A stretch of 64,000 nt of DNA, from NCBI GenBank assembly GCA_900771335.1, contig CAAGNP010000017.1, positions 1 through 64,000 of the forward strand. Direction: 5' to 3'. The notes below the pieces were generated by a model. That model saw nothing but the letters and a program-made list of their open reading frames with translations. It searched no databases and was not told where the DNA came from. Shown here in pieces: positions 42,130 through 50,556 of this stretch; positions within the stretch are counted from its first letter, which is position 1, and every line of letters starts with the position of its first letter. Source of the DNA: Rikenellaceae bacterium (GTDB taxonomy: Bacteria > Bacteroidota > Bacteroidia > Bacteroidales > UBA932). Position numbers and translations under genes: made by a program.

Positions 42130-43479
42130 ATGGCAAAAAGCAAGGCAAAAATACTGGTTGTAGATGACAACAGCGGCATAAGGGCAGCATTGAAAGTGCT
42201 TCTCCCGATCCATTTCCAGCAGGTGGAGCTGATAGCATCGCCCAATGAGCTTATGAGCAAATTGGTGGAGTTCAGACCCGATGTAGTGCTGCTGGATATG
42301 AACTTCCACACCGACATCAATACAGGCAACGAGGGTCTCTTCTGGCTGAGCGAGATAAAAAAGAGGAGCCCTGAAACCCAGGTTGTCCTCTTCACCGCAT
42401 ATGCAGACATTCAGCTCGCTGTGGAGGGGATGAAACGGGGAGCTTTTGATTTCATAGTAAAGCCCTGGGACAATGAAAAACTTATTGAGACCTTGCGGGG
42501 AGCATTTGTAGGGGTAGAAAAATCGGGGAAAGGAGGCAAAGCAGTCTCACCTGCACCATCCGCCATGTATTGGGGAGAGGGTAGACAGATCGCTTCAATA
42601 AGGGAAAGGGTGACAAAGATCGCCGCTACAGATGCATCTGTCCTTATCACCGGTGAGAACGGGACAGGCAAGGATGTCCTGGCCAACGAGATTCACAGAA
42701 TCTCCGAAAGGGCCCTCAAACCGATGGTATGCGTAGATGCAGGGGCCCTCACCGAAACACTATTTGAAAGTGAACTTTTCGGCCACGTCAAAGGGGCTTT
42801 TACCGACGCCCACACAGACCACACAGGCAAATTTGAGCAGGCAGACGGAGGGACACTCTTTCTGGATGAGATCGGCAATATCCCTCTGCACCTACAGGCC
42901 AAACTCCTCAGGGCCATTCAGAACAAATGTATCACCCGTGTCGGGGATACCAAAAGCATACCTGTAGACATACGGCTGATCTGCGCGACCAACAAAGATC
43001 TGGAGAAGATGGTCAGTGACGGCGATTTCAGGGAGGATCTCTACTATCGCATCAACACAGTCCGTTTCCATCTCCCACCATTGCGCGAGCGTACAGATGA
43101 GATAGAACCTCTCGCAGAGCTGTTCATCAGAAAATTTGCAGAGAAATACAGACGGACAACCAGAGGCTTGACTCCTCAGGCACTGCAGCTTTTGAAAGGG
43201 CACAACTGGAGCGGCAATATAAGGGAGCTGCAGAACTGCATCGAAAAAGCGGTTATCCTCTCTGAAAATGAACTTTTGGGGGCAGCAGACATTGAAATAC
43301 AACCATCAAAGCAGAAGCAACCCTCCACCATATCACCAGGTGCCACACTGGAAGAGACTGAAGAGCAGGCAATCAGGGCAGCAATGGCAAAATTTGGGGG
43401 AAACCTCTCAATGGTGGCCAAATCGCTCGAGATAAGCCGTCCTACCCTCTATGCAAAACTGAAGAAATATAACATCTGA
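42130..43479 (+). CDS. NtrC-family sigma-54-dependent response regulator
   Basis: A 449-residue transcription activator. The start at 42130 (MAKSKAKILVVDD) places the receiver domain at 1-125 with D12/D13, phosphoacceptor D56 and K111. The AAA+ domain (about 145-380) has Walker A GENGTGKD (175-182), Walker B LFLDEIGN (243-250) and the sigma-54-contact loop, which reads GAFTDA (222-227) instead of GAFTGA. A Fis-type helix-turn-helix closes the protein (LSMVAKSLEISRPTLYAKLK). It probably activates the two sigma-54-like promoters of the ABC cluster. It overlaps the kinase start by one base. Confidence 0.93.
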   Translation: MAKSKAKILVVDDNSGIRAALKVLLPIHFQQVELIASPNELMSKLVEFRPDVVLLDMNFHTDINTGNEGLFWLSEIKKRSPETQVVLFTAYADIQLAVEGMKRGAFDFIVKPWDNEKLIETLRGAFVGVEKSGKGGKAVSPAPSAMYWGEGRQIASIRERVTKIAATDASVLITGENGTGKDVLANEIHRISERALKPMVCVDAGALTETLFESELFGHVKGAFTDAHTDHTGKFEQADGGTLFLDEIGNIPLHLQAKLLRAIQNKCITRVGDTKSIPVDIRLICATNKDLEKMVSDGDFREDLYYRINTVRFHLPPLRERTDEIEPLAELFIRKFAEKYRRTTRGLTPQALQLLKGHNWSGNIRELQNCIEKAVILSENELLGAADIEIQPSKQKQPSTISPGATLEETEEQAIRAAMAKFGGNLSMVAKSLEISRPTLYAKLKKYNI

Positions 43480-44693
43480 TGTCCGTAACATTGACCCTCA
43501 TAGCAGCTATTGCGACCACCGCGGCAATTACTGCGGCTGCAACATCATTGCTCACCTCTCGGAAGATGAGAAGGAAGGTAGACTATATGCTCGATGCCTT
43601 TGAGGACAAGGAACTCAACTTCCGGTTCAATGAGAAACCCCTTATCGGGAGGGAATTCAATAAGACATTGAACCGCATACGCAATATTTTTGACAAGGAG
43701 AGGATGGAGATAATCCAACAGGAGAGATACTTCGGAATGTTGCTTGACCACGTGAAAACAGGCGTAGCTGTTGTGGAAGAAAATGGTCAGATAACCTATT
43801 CCAACAGCACTGCACTCTCCCTTTTGGGTATTGCCACATTTGGACATATAAGGCAGCTCAAACCTGTAAGCGAACAGCTATATGAGGCATTTCTGCTAAT
43901 AGATGAAAATACTCAGGAGAAGCGGGCCAGCTACTACAATGAAAGAGGCAAGATGACAATCTCCCTCACTGCATCAAAAGCCATAATAGGCAAAAGCAGT
44001 GTTAAAATTATAGCTTTCAATGACATAAGCAGCGAAGTTGCAGAGAATGAACAGGAGTCATGGAACAAACTCATCAGGGTACTTACCCATGAGATTATGA
44101 ATACCGTCACCCCCATCGCATCACTGAGCGACACTCTTCTTATGTTTGAAGGGGTGGATGGTCAAATCAAGGATGGGCTGGATACCATTTCCCAGTCATC
44201 CAAAGGGCTTATAAAGTTTGTAGAGAACTACAGAAACCTCACACGGGTGGCAGCACCGGTAAAGAAGCCTCTGTACGTCAGAGAACTGGCAGAGAGAGTA
44301 ATAAATCTTACCAGAGAACAAGCCCTGATCTCCGGAGCAGTATGCACATACACCGAGAAATCTGATGATGTGATACTCTATGCAGACGAAGGGCAAATTA
44401 CACAGATTCTTATAAATCTTGTTAAAAATGCAGTGCAGGCTGAGGCCAGAAAAATAGAGATATCTGCACAGATAAATCTTTCGGAGCAGATAATCATCAA
44501 TGTATGGAATGACGGCCGTCCTATCAGTAAGGAGAGTCAGGAGGAGATTTTCATCCCATTCTACACCACCAAACAAGATGGAACTGGGATTGGTCTGAGC
44601 CTCTCGAGACAGATTATGCGCATGCACAACGGCACCCTCACCCTATCACGCAGTGATATGAGCGGAACATCGTTCACATTGACCTTCAAATAG
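43479..44693 (+). CDS. Membrane-anchored sensor histidine kinase
   Basis: A 404-residue kinase. One N-terminal transmembrane helix (about 5-26) and no periplasmic loop are seen. A linker and PAS-like domain (about 84-185, VKTGVAVVEENGQITYSN) follow, then the phosphoacceptor helix LTHEIMNTVTPI (H204) and the ATPase domain with QILINLVKNAVQAEA, the G1-like NVWNDGRP and GTGIGLSLSRQ. It is the cognate kinase of the overlapping NtrC-type regulator. With no outside sensor domain it may sense through the membrane or a cytoplasmic ligand bound by PAS. Confidence 0.92.
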   Translation: MSVTLTLIAAIATTAAITAAATSLLTSRKMRRKVDYMLDAFEDKELNFRFNEKPLIGREFNKTLNRIRNIFDKERMEIIQQERYFGMLLDHVKTGVAVVEENGQITYSNSTALSLLGIATFGHIRQLKPVSEQLYEAFLLIDENTQEKRASYYNERGKMTISLTASKAIIGKSSVKIIAFNDISSEVAENEQESWNKLIRVLTHEIMNTVTPIASLSDTLLMFEGVDGQIKDGLDTISQSSKGLIKFVENYRNLTRVAAPVKKPLYVRELAERVINLTREQALISGAVCTYTEKSDDVILYADEGQITQILINLVKNAVQAEARKIEISAQINLSEQIIINVWNDGRPISKESQEEIFIPFYTTKQDGTGIGLSLSRQIMRMHNGTLTLSRSDMSGTSFTLTFK

Positions 44694-44695
44694 CC

Positions 44696-45169
44696 CTACC
44701 CCTTAAATATATCCTCACCGAAAATCCGGGCAGCTGTAGCCACGCAGCGGGTGCAGGGGCGGAGATTATAGTACAGTTTTGTCCTCTGAGACGGGACTGG
44801 TTCCTGAGGTTCGCGGCGGATCTGAAGCAGCTCTGCACAGATATAGGAGCCCATCTCCGATTTGAACTGGGCTGCAAGTTCCTGAACCTTTCCATAGTTG
44901 GTACTTCTGGCCAGTGAATCCGAAGGGTCCGTTGCTGGATATTTCAGGCCGATCAGGGCAAACATCCCGGTCACGGCACCGCACACTTCGCGGAGGCGTC
45001 CCATCCCCCCACCGAATGACGAAGCCACCTTGGCAGCAGTCTCAAAATCCATGTCAAACATATCGCAATAGGCCAGAATCACAGCCTGTGAGCAGTTGTA
45101 TCCCCCTTCAAAGAGGTCAATGGCCTTCTGAACCCTCTCATCAATAAATTTTTCTCTATCCTTTATCAT
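44696..45169 (-). CDS. C_GCAxxG_C_C family redox-type protein
   Basis: A 157-residue cytosolic protein with the family's cysteine layout: GGYNCSQAV near 25, GGGMGRLREVCGAVTGMF (the CGAxxG core) near 55-72, and RPCTRCVATAARIF near the end. The start is ATG 45169 (MIKDREKFIDERVQKA). Members are linked to redox or selenium/sulfur metabolism, but the exact reaction is unknown. It converges on the histidine kinase gene with two bases between stops and shares a symmetric promoter region with purB. Confidence 0.87.
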   Translation of the reverse strand: MIKDREKFIDERVQKAIDLFEGGYNCSQAVILAYCDMFDMDFETAAKVASSFGGGMGRLREVCGAVTGMFALIGLKYPATDPSDSLARSTNYGKVQELAAQFKSEMGSYICAELLQIRREPQEPVPSQRTKLYYNLRPCTRCVATAARIFGEDIFKG

Positions 45170-45178
45170 AAAATTTCG

Positions 45179-45197
45179 TATCTTTGTCACAAAGATA
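45179..45197. promoter_or_regulatory. Symmetric bidirectional promoter (purB / C_GCAxxG_C_C gene)
   Basis: TATCTTTG-TCA-CAAAGATA is palindromic apart from its central base. Each arm is a -7 box: plus strand (45179-45186) for purB, minus strand (45197-45190) for the C_GCAxxG_C_C gene. Two polymerases could not use it at once. Confidence 0.65.
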
Positions 45198-45219
45198 AAC
45201 CTTTATTCCCAAGAATAAT

Positions 45220-46554
45220 ATGCTTACATCCATTTCTCCAGTTGACGGAAGATATTACAGACAAGTCAGCGAACTGTCATCCTACTACTCCGAATTTGCA
45301 CTTATCAGATACAGGACACGCGTAGAGATCGAGTATTTCATCGCCCTTTGCGAGCTCCCTCTCCCACAAATGGCCGATTTCCCAAAATCGCTATACGAGC
45401 CATTGAGAGAGATTTACAGCAATATGACCGAAGAGGAGGCAGCACGTGTAAAAGATATTGAGAAGGTTACAAACCATGACGTGAAGGCTGTTGAATACTT
45501 CATCAAAGAGAAATTCGATGCCATAGGCGTTGATCCAAAATACAAAGAGTTCGTACACTTCGGACTTACATCACAGGACATCAACAACACATCTGTCCCT
45601 CTAAGTCTTCTTGAGGGTATCCAGGATGTATATCTCCCAAGCCTGTACGACATCATCAACACCCTTTCAGACTTTGCACAAGAGTGGAAAGAGATTCCGA
45701 TGCTTGCCCGTACCCACGGACAGCCTGCATCCCCTACCCGCCTCGGAAAAGAGATTCAGGTATATGTAGTACGCCTTCAGGAGCAGCTGAAAACCCTTCT
45801 AGCAGTACCATATGCTGCCAAGTTCGGAGGAGCTACCGGCAACCTCAACGCCCACAATGTGGCTTATCCTGAGTTTGACTGGAACGAGTTTGCAAACAAT
45901 TTTGTAGAGGAGATCCTCGGGCTCAAACGCTCATACCCTACCACCCAGATTGAGCACTACGACTATATCGCTGCCCTTTTCGACGCTATGAAGAGGATTA
46001 ACAACATCCTTATCGACTTGGCCCGCGACATCTGGATGTACATCTCTATGGAGTACTTCAAACAGAAAATCAAAGCCGGCGAGGTGGGTTCATCAGCGAT
46101 GCCTCATAAGGTTAACCCTATCGACTTTGAGAATGCGGAGGGCAACTTCGGCTACGCCAATGCCATTTGCGAATTCCTCGCTTCGAAGCTCCCTATCTCA
46201 CGCCTTCAGAGAGACTTGACAGACTCTACAGTGCTTCGCAATGTGGGTATGCCTATCGCACACTCAATTATCGGCTTCAAATCTATCCTTAAAGGTCTTG
46301 GCAAACTTATCCTTAACGATGCCAAACTTGAAGAGGACCTTGAAGACAACTGGGCAGTGGTAGCAGAGGCTCTTCAGACCATATTGCGCCGCGAAAGCTA
46401 TCCAAACCCATACGAGACACTCAAACAGCTCACCCGCACCGGTTCTGCCATATCACGCGAGACCATTGCAGAGTTTATTGAGACGCTCAATGTATCTGAA
46501 GATGTAAAAGAGGAGATGAGAGCCATCACCCCTCACAACTACACCGGCAGATAG
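45220..46554 (+). CDS. purB: Adenylosuccinate lyase
   Basis: A 444-residue fumarase-superfamily enzyme acting twice in purine synthesis: SAICAR to AICAR, and adenylosuccinate to AMP. It starts MLTSISPVDGRYYRQVSEL. Further motifs are RTHGQPASPTRLGKE with the catalytic His, and the superfamily signature GSSAMPHKVNPIDFENAEGN. The close match of MLTSISPVDGRYY and length suggest the long E. coli-like form. A HAD phosphatase gene follows after five bases. Confidence 0.96.
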   Translation: MLTSISPVDGRYYRQVSELSSYYSEFALIRYRTRVEIEYFIALCELPLPQMADFPKSLYEPLREIYSNMTEEEAARVKDIEKVTNHDVKAVEYFIKEKFDAIGVDPKYKEFVHFGLTSQDINNTSVPLSLLEGIQDVYLPSLYDIINTLSDFAQEWKEIPMLARTHGQPASPTRLGKEIQVYVVRLQEQLKTLLAVPYAAKFGGATGNLNAHNVAYPEFDWNEFANNFVEEILGLKRSYPTTQIEHYDYIAALFDAMKRINNILIDLARDIWMYISMEYFKQKIKAGEVGSSAMPHKVNPIDFENAEGNFGYANAICEFLASKLPISRLQRDLTDSTVLRNVGMPIAHSIIGFKSILKGLGKLILNDAKLEEDLEDNWAVVAEALQTILRRESYPNPYETLKQLTRTGSAISRETIAEFIETLNVSEDVKEEMRAITPHNYTGR

Positions 46555-46559
46555 TCAGG

Positions 46560-47306
46560 ATGAAAGAGTACAGGTACTACCTTATAGATATAGATCGCAC
46601 GCTCTGGGATTTCGACACAAACTCGGAGCATGCGATTTGGCATCTTATAGAGAGGCATCCCCACCTCGATGAAGCTATCCGCAAAGTAGAGGGTGACGTC
46701 ACCGGCTACAAACACACCTTCTTCGAAAAATACGACATCCTCAACCACAAGCTCTGGGCCCAATACGAATCGGGGGCGCTTACCAAAGAGAAGCTCCGCT
46801 GGTACAGGTTCTATACAGCATTTGAGCTTTACGGACTTCACGATGAGGAGTTTGCGAAGCAGTTCGGGGACGAATACCTCGCTCAGATGATCTGCGAAAA
46901 GGAGCTTATCCCTGGGGCACGCGAAATGCTCTCACGGATAGAGTCCCTTGGTGGAAAAATGGCAGTTCTGAGCAATGGTTTCAAAGAGGTCCAGTACCAC
47001 AAACTTGAGCGCAGCGGCATCCGCCAATACTTCAGCGATGTGGTCATTTCGGAAGAGGTGGGTTATCAGAAACCGGATCCCAACATATTCAGGATAGCAC
47101 TTGAGAGGCTTTGTGGCTTTACTCAGAGTGAAAATCCCGAAAAATGGGAAAATGCCAAACAGGCAACACTTATGATCGGCGATGACCCCACAAATGACAT
47201 CATCGGAGCCAAAGAGTTCGGTATAGACCAATTCTTCTATAACCCCAAGGGGAAACCTTCTCCTGGCGGCACGTACGAATCAGCGGATCTGATTCTCCCC
47301 TTCTGA
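46560..47306 (+). CDS. HAD-superfamily hydrolase, YjjG-like
   Basis: A 248-residue cytosolic phosphatase with HAD motif 1 LIDIDRTLWDF (nucleophile Asp about 10), motif 2 AVLSNGF, motif 3 Lys in GYQKPDPNIF and motif 4 MIGDDPTNDIIGA. The order and LWDF segment fit YjjG-type 5'-nucleotidases, which clear non-canonical nucleoside monophosphates. Being downstream of purB fits a nucleotide role. The last 27 bases overlap the convergent GH18 gene. Confidence 0.88.
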   Translation: MKEYRYYLIDIDRTLWDFDTNSEHAIWHLIERHPHLDEAIRKVEGDVTGYKHTFFEKYDILNHKLWAQYESGALTKEKLRWYRFYTAFELYGLHDEEFAKQFGDEYLAQMICEKELIPGAREMLSRIESLGGKMAVLSNGFKEVQYHKLERSGIRQYFSDVVISEEVGYQKPDPNIFRIALERLCGFTQSENPEKWENAKQATLMIGDDPTNDIIGAKEFGIDQFFYNPKGKPSPGGTYESADLILPF

Positions 47307-48326
47307 TTTCCTATTGAGAACCTTAAAGACACACTTTCGGAGATCTCCGGCAGCATTGTCCCCACCATATGACCAGTACATGGCACCTTTGAGATCGTGC
47401 TTGAGTATATACTCCGCCTTCAATGCAAGTGAGGTCTCATTTTCATAGCCGAAGACGAGTTCTCCAGTGCTATCCACAATGTACGGCACCTGCCCTGCCG
47501 AGTCCCAGCAGAATGTATAATCCCCCTCCACAAGGTGGGCCTGGGTAAGATCCCTCTGCCGAGGAAATCCCTTTTTGCCTCTCCCATAGAAAGCGAGTCC
47601 CATCACAAGTTTTTCGGGTGGCACACCGGCTGCCAGATGGTTCTTGACGGCATCATCCACACAGATGCTCTCCATATGCTCAGTGGGATAAAGGGGTGAG
47701 TTGTGATAAGGGGCCCAACCAAGATCATAGGCCATAACATTGGTATAATCGATATATTTGTCTATCGCCCTGAAATCTATATATTTCCCTGTAGCCGAAG
47801 TGGCCTGGGTGAGAAGCTTGTCAGGCCCTATTGCCCTTCTGATATCGCGCATCATAAGGGTGTAATTTTCCGTATCATGCTCACTGAACGAAATGCCGGC
47901 CACTCCGGTAGTGGGATATTCCCAGTCTATATCTATCCCATCGAGCCCGAACTCCTCCACCTTCTCTGCACAGTCGAGTGCAAAACTCCTCCTGAAGATG
48001 GAGTCTGCAGCCATCTCGCTAAAATTGCCGCTTCCCCATCCACCTATCGACAGGAGCACTTTAAGATAGGGGTACTTTTTCTTGAGCTTCACGATACCTG
48101 CCAGTCTCCCGGGATTATCCACCCTGACACGGTCAAATGTAGAATCGACATGTGCGAAAGCATAATTGATGTGGGTAAGGTAAAGAGGGTCTACCTGGTG
48201 ATTTGACCACGAAGTGACATAGGCTATCATCACTTTGTCTGCAGGATGAAGCCCCTCCCACTCCTGCCGGCCCGAACACGATGCCAGTAAGAAGAGGGCA
48301 AACATAGCAAAAACAATTCTTTTCAT
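47280..48326 (-). CDS. GH18 chitinase-like lipoprotein
   Basis: A 348-residue lipoprotein (ATG 48326; lipobox LLASC, Cys17). The GH18 barrel has SIGGWGSGNFSEMA and the catalytic DGIDIDWEYP (D129, D132, D134, E136), all intact. A substrate-assisted MAYD motif is present (NVMAYDLGW), and the barrel closes with GAMYWSYGGDNA. It should cleave chitin or N-acetylglucosamine-containing glycans such as N-glycan cores or peptidoglycan-like chains at the cell surface. It has a divergent promoter region with the divIC-like gene. Confidence 0.9.
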   Translation of the reverse strand: MKRIVFAMFALFLLASCSGRQEWEGLHPADKVMIAYVTSWSNHQVDPLYLTHINYAFAHVDSTFDRVRVDNPGRLAGIVKLKKKYPYLKVLLSIGGWGSGNFSEMAADSIFRRSFALDCAEKVEEFGLDGIDIDWEYPTTGVAGISFSEHDTENYTLMMRDIRRAIGPDKLLTQATSATGKYIDFRAIDKYIDYTNVMAYDLGWAPYHNSPLYPTEHMESICVDDAVKNHLAAGVPPEKLVMGLAFYGRGKKGFPRQRDLTQAHLVEGDYTFCWDSAGQVPYIVDSTGELVFGYENETSLALKAEYILKHDLKGAMYWSYGGDNAAGDLRKCVFKVLNRKSEGENQIR

Positions 48327-48332
48327 AGAAAC

Positions 48333-48340
48333 CAAAGATA
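48333..48340 (-). promoter_or_regulatory. Promoter -7 box for the GH18 gene
   Basis: The minus strand reads TATCTTTG, six bases before the ATG at 48326, so the transcript would be nearly leaderless. Confidence 0.5.
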
Positions 48341-48353
48341 ACAATAAATTTAG

Positions 48354-48361
48354 TAATTTTG
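48354..48361 (+). promoter_or_regulatory. Promoter -7 box for the divIC-like gene
   Basis: TAATTTTG matches TAnnTTTG, four bases before the ATG at 48366, giving a leaderless or nearly leaderless transcript. Confidence 0.5.
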
Positions 48362-48365
48362 CACT

Positions 48366-48683
48366 ATGGGTTTGAAATCTAAAATAGCAGAATTGAAAGA
48401 GAGGTCACGTGTGGCACGCATCCTCCTGGACAAATATTTCATAGCCACACTTGCATTCCTGCTCATAGTTCTGTTTATCGACAACAACAACGCCATCAAA
48501 TGGATAGGCAACAAGTACCATATCCACCAGCAAGAAAGGCTCATACGTCAGTACCAGAAAGACATAAAAGCTACTGATGACAAGATAAGGGAGCTGACTT
48601 CAGATCTGGATTCCCTTGAAAAATATGCCAGAGAGCACTATTACTTCCAAAAAGAGGGGGAAGAGGTATTTATCGTTGAATAA
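48366..48683 (+). CDS. DivIC/FtsB-like septum formation initiator
   Basis: A 105-residue bitopic protein: short cytoplasmic N-terminus, one transmembrane helix (about 23-40, FIATLAFLLIVLFI), then a periplasmic coiled coil (QQERLIRQYQKDIKATDDKI) and the ending ARE-YYFQKEGEEVFIVE typical of FtsB/DivIC. It would bridge FtsL and FtsQ in the cell-division complex. It is followed 29 bases later by the CPBP protease gene. Confidence 0.87.
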   Translation: MGLKSKIAELKERSRVARILLDKYFIATLAFLLIVLFIDNNNAIKWIGNKYHIHQQERLIRQYQKDIKATDDKIRELTSDLDSLEKYAREHYYFQKEGEEVFIVE

Positions 48684-48690
48684 AATCATT

Positions 48691-48698
48691 ATCTTTGG
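48691..48698 (+). promoter_or_regulatory. Promoter -7 box for the CPBP protease gene
   Basis: TATCTTTG matches TAnnTTTG, 14 bases before the ATG at 48713. It covers an alternative TTG at 48695, which is therefore unlikely as a start. Confidence 0.55.
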
Positions 48699-48712
48699 CA
48701 AAATTTATTCGT

Positions 48713-49540
48713 ATGTTCAAAAAAATAAGCACTTATACCCCTACAGTAGGTGAAAGCTGGATTATGTTCGTATGTGTGGTAATCTGCGGCTCCATATTGG
48801 CGTCACCCACTACACTTCCATACGTCAAAGATATCCCTGCAATATCCCAGTTTCTTGCCTACCTGCTTACCCTTGCTCCAGCATTTGTTTATGCATATCT
48901 GAAAGGTAAGAGAGGGCAATACTCTCCCAAACGCAAAATCAATGAATCCCACTTCGGAAAGATGAACCCCATCGTGATGTTCATTATGCTTCCGGTGATT
49001 ATGGTTGCCTTCCTTTTCTTCATAGACCCCGCAGCTGCACTGTTCACCACACCCGAGTGGTTCAAGGATGCTGTCATCAGCGAGAGCTTTTTCTGGACTT
49101 CAATGACTACTTGCGTATGCGCTCCCCTGATCGAAGAGCTCCTGTGCAGAGGGATCATGCTTCGCGGTATGGTGGAAAAAGGGGTATCGCCGGCCAAAGC
49201 CATATTCTGGTCAGCACTTATTTTCGGAGTTATCCACATGAACCCATGGCAAGCGATTCCAGCATTCCTTATGGGACTCCTTTTCGGATGGCTCTACTAC
49301 AAGACCGGAAATCTGTGGATCACCATCATCCTCCACTTTTTAAACAATGCCACCTCCATCGTGACATATTACTTCTATCCGGAGCTGGCAGAGGCAGGGT
49401 CATTCAAAGAGATGATCGGTAATGACCAGATATATTTCCCTATATACGCAATATCAGTAGCTGTAGTGGCACTATCATATTTCATTATATCAAAATACGT
49501 TGGCAGAAGAGATGAGCAAGAAACAGTTATATCCGCTTAA
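48713..49540 (+). CDS. CPBP-family intramembrane metalloprotease
   Basis: A 275-residue membrane protein with about seven transmembrane helices. The Abi/CAAX (CPBP) motifs are PLIEELLCRGIML (EExxxR), LIFGVIHMN (FxxxH) and ITIILHFLNNA (HxxxN). Family members cleave within membranes; bacterial ones act in peptide modification, immunity or envelope control. The substrate is unknown. The 3' end overlaps the mannose-6-phosphate isomerase gene by 29 bases. Confidence 0.88.
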   Translation: MFKKISTYTPTVGESWIMFVCVVICGSILASPTTLPYVKDIPAISQFLAYLLTLAPAFVYAYLKGKRGQYSPKRKINESHFGKMNPIVMFIMLPVIMVAFLFFIDPAAALFTTPEWFKDAVISESFFWTSMTTCVCAPLIEELLCRGIMLRGMVEKGVSPAKAIFWSALIFGVIHMNPWQAIPAFLMGLLFGWLYYKTGNLWITIILHFLNNATSIVTYYFYPELAEAGSFKEMIGNDQIYFPIYAISVAVVALSYFIISKYVGRRDEQETVISA

Positions 49541-50555
49541 ATTCAACTCTATCCTGAAAGAGAGGGTGTGGGGTGGTGAAAGATTTGGCACCACCATCGG
49601 TGAGTCGTGGGAAATTTCGGGATTTGAAGATGAAAGCTCATCCATATCCAACGGATATCTGGAGGGAAATGCCCTGTACGACATCATAGAGACCTACATG
49701 GGAGATATCGTGGGTGATGACCATTACAAATGCTATGGAAACGAATTCCCTCTGCTGATCAAAACGCTTGACATCAAAGACAAACTCTCAGTTCAGGTCC
49801 ATCCTGACGACGAGACAGCATATGACAGGCACAACTCATACGGAAAAAGTGAAGCCTGGTACATACTCGATGCACAAGAGGACTCCGTAATATATATGGG
49901 CTTCAACAGAGATATGGACCCCAATGAGTTCTACCAAAGGTGCAAAGAGGGAAACGTGGAGGATTGCCTCAACTGCTACCACCCTAAAAAGGGGGACTTC
50001 TTCTACATCGAGCCAGGAACTGTCCACTCAGCAGGAAACGGCCTTGTAATAGCAGAGATCGCACAGATCTGCGATGTCACATACAGGCTTTATGACTGGG
50101 GGAGGGAGAACAACCCGAAGACAGCTCGCGAGATGCACCACGAAATGGCATTTGACTGCATCAACTACTCCAAATTCGATGCCGATGCCAACTACATCCC
50201 GGCCTCACACAGACACGAGCAGCACACCCTTACAGACAACCCATACTTCAAGGTCACATCTATAGACCTCAATGACCCTTTCCATATATACACCGACAAA
50301 TACGAGAGTTTTATCCTCTATTACTGCATAAGTGGCGAGGCTCAATTTGGCGAGGGAGAGTGCACTGTCAAAGAGGGGGAACTGGTTCTTATCCCTGCCG
50401 GATACAGCGACTTCATATTGTCACCACTCCAAAAAGGGACAAAACTCCTGGAGGTATATATCGTGAAGCAGGAGGAGACAGATTCATACATTTCCGAAGA
50501 GGAGCATCACCACGAAGAGGGGTGCACCTGCGGATGCCACGATCACAAGCACTAG
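49512..50555 (+). CDS. manA: Mannose-6-phosphate isomerase, class I
   Basis: A 347-residue cupin enzyme interconverting mannose-6-phosphate and fructose-6-phosphate. The ATG at 49512 gives MSKKQLYPLKFNSILKERVW. Zinc ligands are in VQVHPDDETA and IEPGTVHSAG, and the catalytic DVTYRLYDWGR is present. The end is an extra His/Cys-rich tail, EEEHHHEEGCTCGCHDHKH, that is not part of the fold and may bind metal. It overlaps the CPBP gene and is one base from the Hsp15-like gene. Confidence 0.9.
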   Translation: MSKKQLYPLKFNSILKERVWGGERFGTTIGESWEISGFEDESSSISNGYLEGNALYDIIETYMGDIVGDDHYKCYGNEFPLLIKTLDIKDKLSVQVHPDDETAYDRHNSYGKSEAWYILDAQEDSVIYMGFNRDMDPNEFYQRCKEGNVEDCLNCYHPKKGDFFYIEPGTVHSAGNGLVIAEIAQICDVTYRLYDWGRENNPKTAREMHHEMAFDCINYSKFDADANYIPASHRHEQHTLTDNPYFKVTSIDLNDPFHIYTDKYESFILYYCISGEAQFGEGECTVKEGELVLIPAGYSDFILSPLQKGTKLLEVYIVKQEETDSYISEEEHHHEEGCTCGCHDHKH

Positions 50556-50556
50556 A

